DNA of 64,000 nt, taken from the NCBI RefSeq assembly GCF_019399895.1, contig NC_091864.1:9588001-9652000 (forward strand), given 5' to 3'. Below are positions 62,500 through 64,000 of this stretch, one piece after another (positions within the stretch are counted from its first letter, which is position 1; every line of letters begins with the position of its first letter). The position numbers and the translations under genes are program-made. The notes below the pieces were generated by a model. That model was not told the DNA's origin and searched no databases. It saw only the letters and a list, made by a program, of their open reading frames with translations. Source of the stretch: Cardiocondyla obscurior (Eukaryota > Arthropoda > Insecta > Hymenoptera > Formicidae).

Positions 62500-64000
62500 T
62501 TTTTTCATGTAGTTTTATTGTTAAAACATTTGGGTGGGAATATACATTACTCACAAAAAGAACATATATGATTCTTACGTTTTAATTAGTCAATAGGTAA
62601 TTAGTCACGATTTACTTTGTCGTTTAGAACGGTTTTTTTTGCATACCGGATTTATTAAAAAATATACACCGCAGACCCGAGACGCGTACAGCTTTTTAAC
62701 AGTCATGTAATTAAGGGACGAGTAACGAATTTCCATCGACTTGACGAAGCACTTTCGCTCGATACTTCATTTCTGCCTCGCTTTGCATTATAAGATTGCT
62801 CTTTAACCCGTGCACAAGCGTACGTTTCGTGCAATTAAGATGAGTTTTAGAAGGTGGGTAAGCGATATTCCTTCGGGCGATACTTGTAAGCCGAGAGTTC
62901 TGGCCCTTAGAGACTGACTGTTCTACCTTCGAACTTCGAACTTCCATGTGCCAAGCGTCACGTAGCCAGATATTTGCAAAATTAGTCAAAGGGAGTTCTA
63001 TATATGGTAATTTATAAATATCACGAATTATGCAAAAATAAATGTATATTAATATTTGCGTTTACATGTGCAAAATTTTAAAGTAGAGAACGCCACATAA
63101 AAATTACTAAAAAATAAACGAAAAAATCAAGCAGTATTGATTCTATGTTTGTTAAATATTATTTTATAATTTAATTACTTTGTTACGTTACATTAAGCAA
63201 AAATATAACCTCCCTTATGCTAATTTCTTACTTCCTTTATGCGAGGCATTGAATGCATAGAATTTTTAACAAAGACTCCGTCGTTTCTTTAGATCACGTT
63301 GCGTTCGAAAGACACATTTGATTACTAAATGCTCAATGATCAATTGTATCTCTTAAATGTGCGCAACCTTTAAAAATCGCGAAACGTTTGCGGGTCAAGC
63401 AGTGATTTGCAGTCCGACGTGACATTTTGTTTTCCGCATAAACAATCGTATCTCCCGTGTATAAATACACGTTCGTCTTTGTGACCAAGCGGTCGGTTGG
63501 TCACTCGCATGAAAACAACCACCGCGAATTTTGCGTTTCGCAGAAGCCGCGTAGAGTGAATTCGTTGCTGTAGCGACAACCCCAATAGCGTACGAGCACA
63601 CACGCACGTTTTGCGTCAGGCGAAAACATCCCGCATTGTCGCCGCGTGACATCCAATGTGTACACGCCTGTCTGCGTTCTGCTCTCGTTATAAAATGAAA
63701 AAAAAAGGGGGGGAATTGCGATATGAGTGGCTTTTGCAATGAAATATCTTGACAGAGACACGCGTATATTTGATTACAGCCGAATCTTCCTCGCTGCGCT
63801 TCGAGTTCGCTAATATCTTTAAGTTTAGTCGGACACGTTACTCGGAAGCATATCCGGAACTTTTCGGTATTAGAAAGCGCAATTTTTTTGCGCCTTATTA
63901 ATAAGCTAACTTAGATTATCTTTATTCCCTTCGCGTTTTATTAATTTAGAGAAAGTAAGCTGACGATTTAAGTTATCGCAGTCTTAAGAATGTCTTGGAA
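62500..64000. other. Right-edge region, no gene recognised
   Basis: AT-rich DNA with a more GC-rich stretch at 63380-63680. Open frames are short and without known motifs. It could be intron of a + strand transcript that includes unit B, or intron of CASK on the minus strand. Confidence 0.4.

Noticed and set aside
1..64000. tRNA, rRNA, CRISPR arrays, and transposase or reverse transcriptase genes
   Set aside because: I looked for B-box-like motifs, regularly spaced direct repeats and long element-type ORFs and found none that could be supported by eye.

Overview
The window looks like insect nuclear DNA, most likely from a hymenopteran and perhaps an ant. This is inferred from GT-AG introns, insect-type protein sequences, undepleted CpG, and abundant A-rich, GA and CA tracts. 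No bacterial operons, CRISPR arrays or transposase/polymerase ORFs were seen. Three protein-coding genes can be read exon by exon.

1-14050 holds no exon I could recognise. It is strikingly purine-rich on the + strand, with many GA and A tracts. At 14057-14212 there is a possible divergent start region: a minus-strand exon-like ORF with a hydrophobic segment and a perfect GTAAGT donor (14152-14057), and a short + strand ORF (from 14212). At 14806-18621 (+) lies an eight-exon gene for a 1078-residue coiled-coil protein resembling centrobin, a daughter-centriole protein. At 19745-21926 (+) is a four-exon gene for a 239-residue secreted lipocalin, closest in my judgement to insect Karl.

24870-45813 (-) carries the 3' half of CASK, a synaptic/junctional MAGUK scaffold. 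From the 5' side it encodes the end of L27, then PDZ, a linker, SH3, HOOK and the guanylate-kinase-like domain ending in WVPVSWVY. The CaM-kinase-like domain and most of L27 were not found and probably lie beyond 64000. Its introns are very long. They contain two small in-frame exons (30 and 57 nt) and a read-through of the PDZ exon giving an 88-residue Ser/Ala/Lys-rich alternative tail.

The lipocalin and CASK genes converge, with their 3' regions in 21927-24869. Embedded antisense to CASK are a tandemly duplicated sequence at 44.0-44.9 kb and two related exon-like units, at 45.1-45.4 kb and 61.9-62.5 kb. Both units are flanked by splice signals and share a purine-rich core. They may belong to an undescribed repeat family or be 5' exons of a gene running past the right edge. 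The rest of 45.8-64 kb appears to be intronic or intergenic AT-rich DNA.
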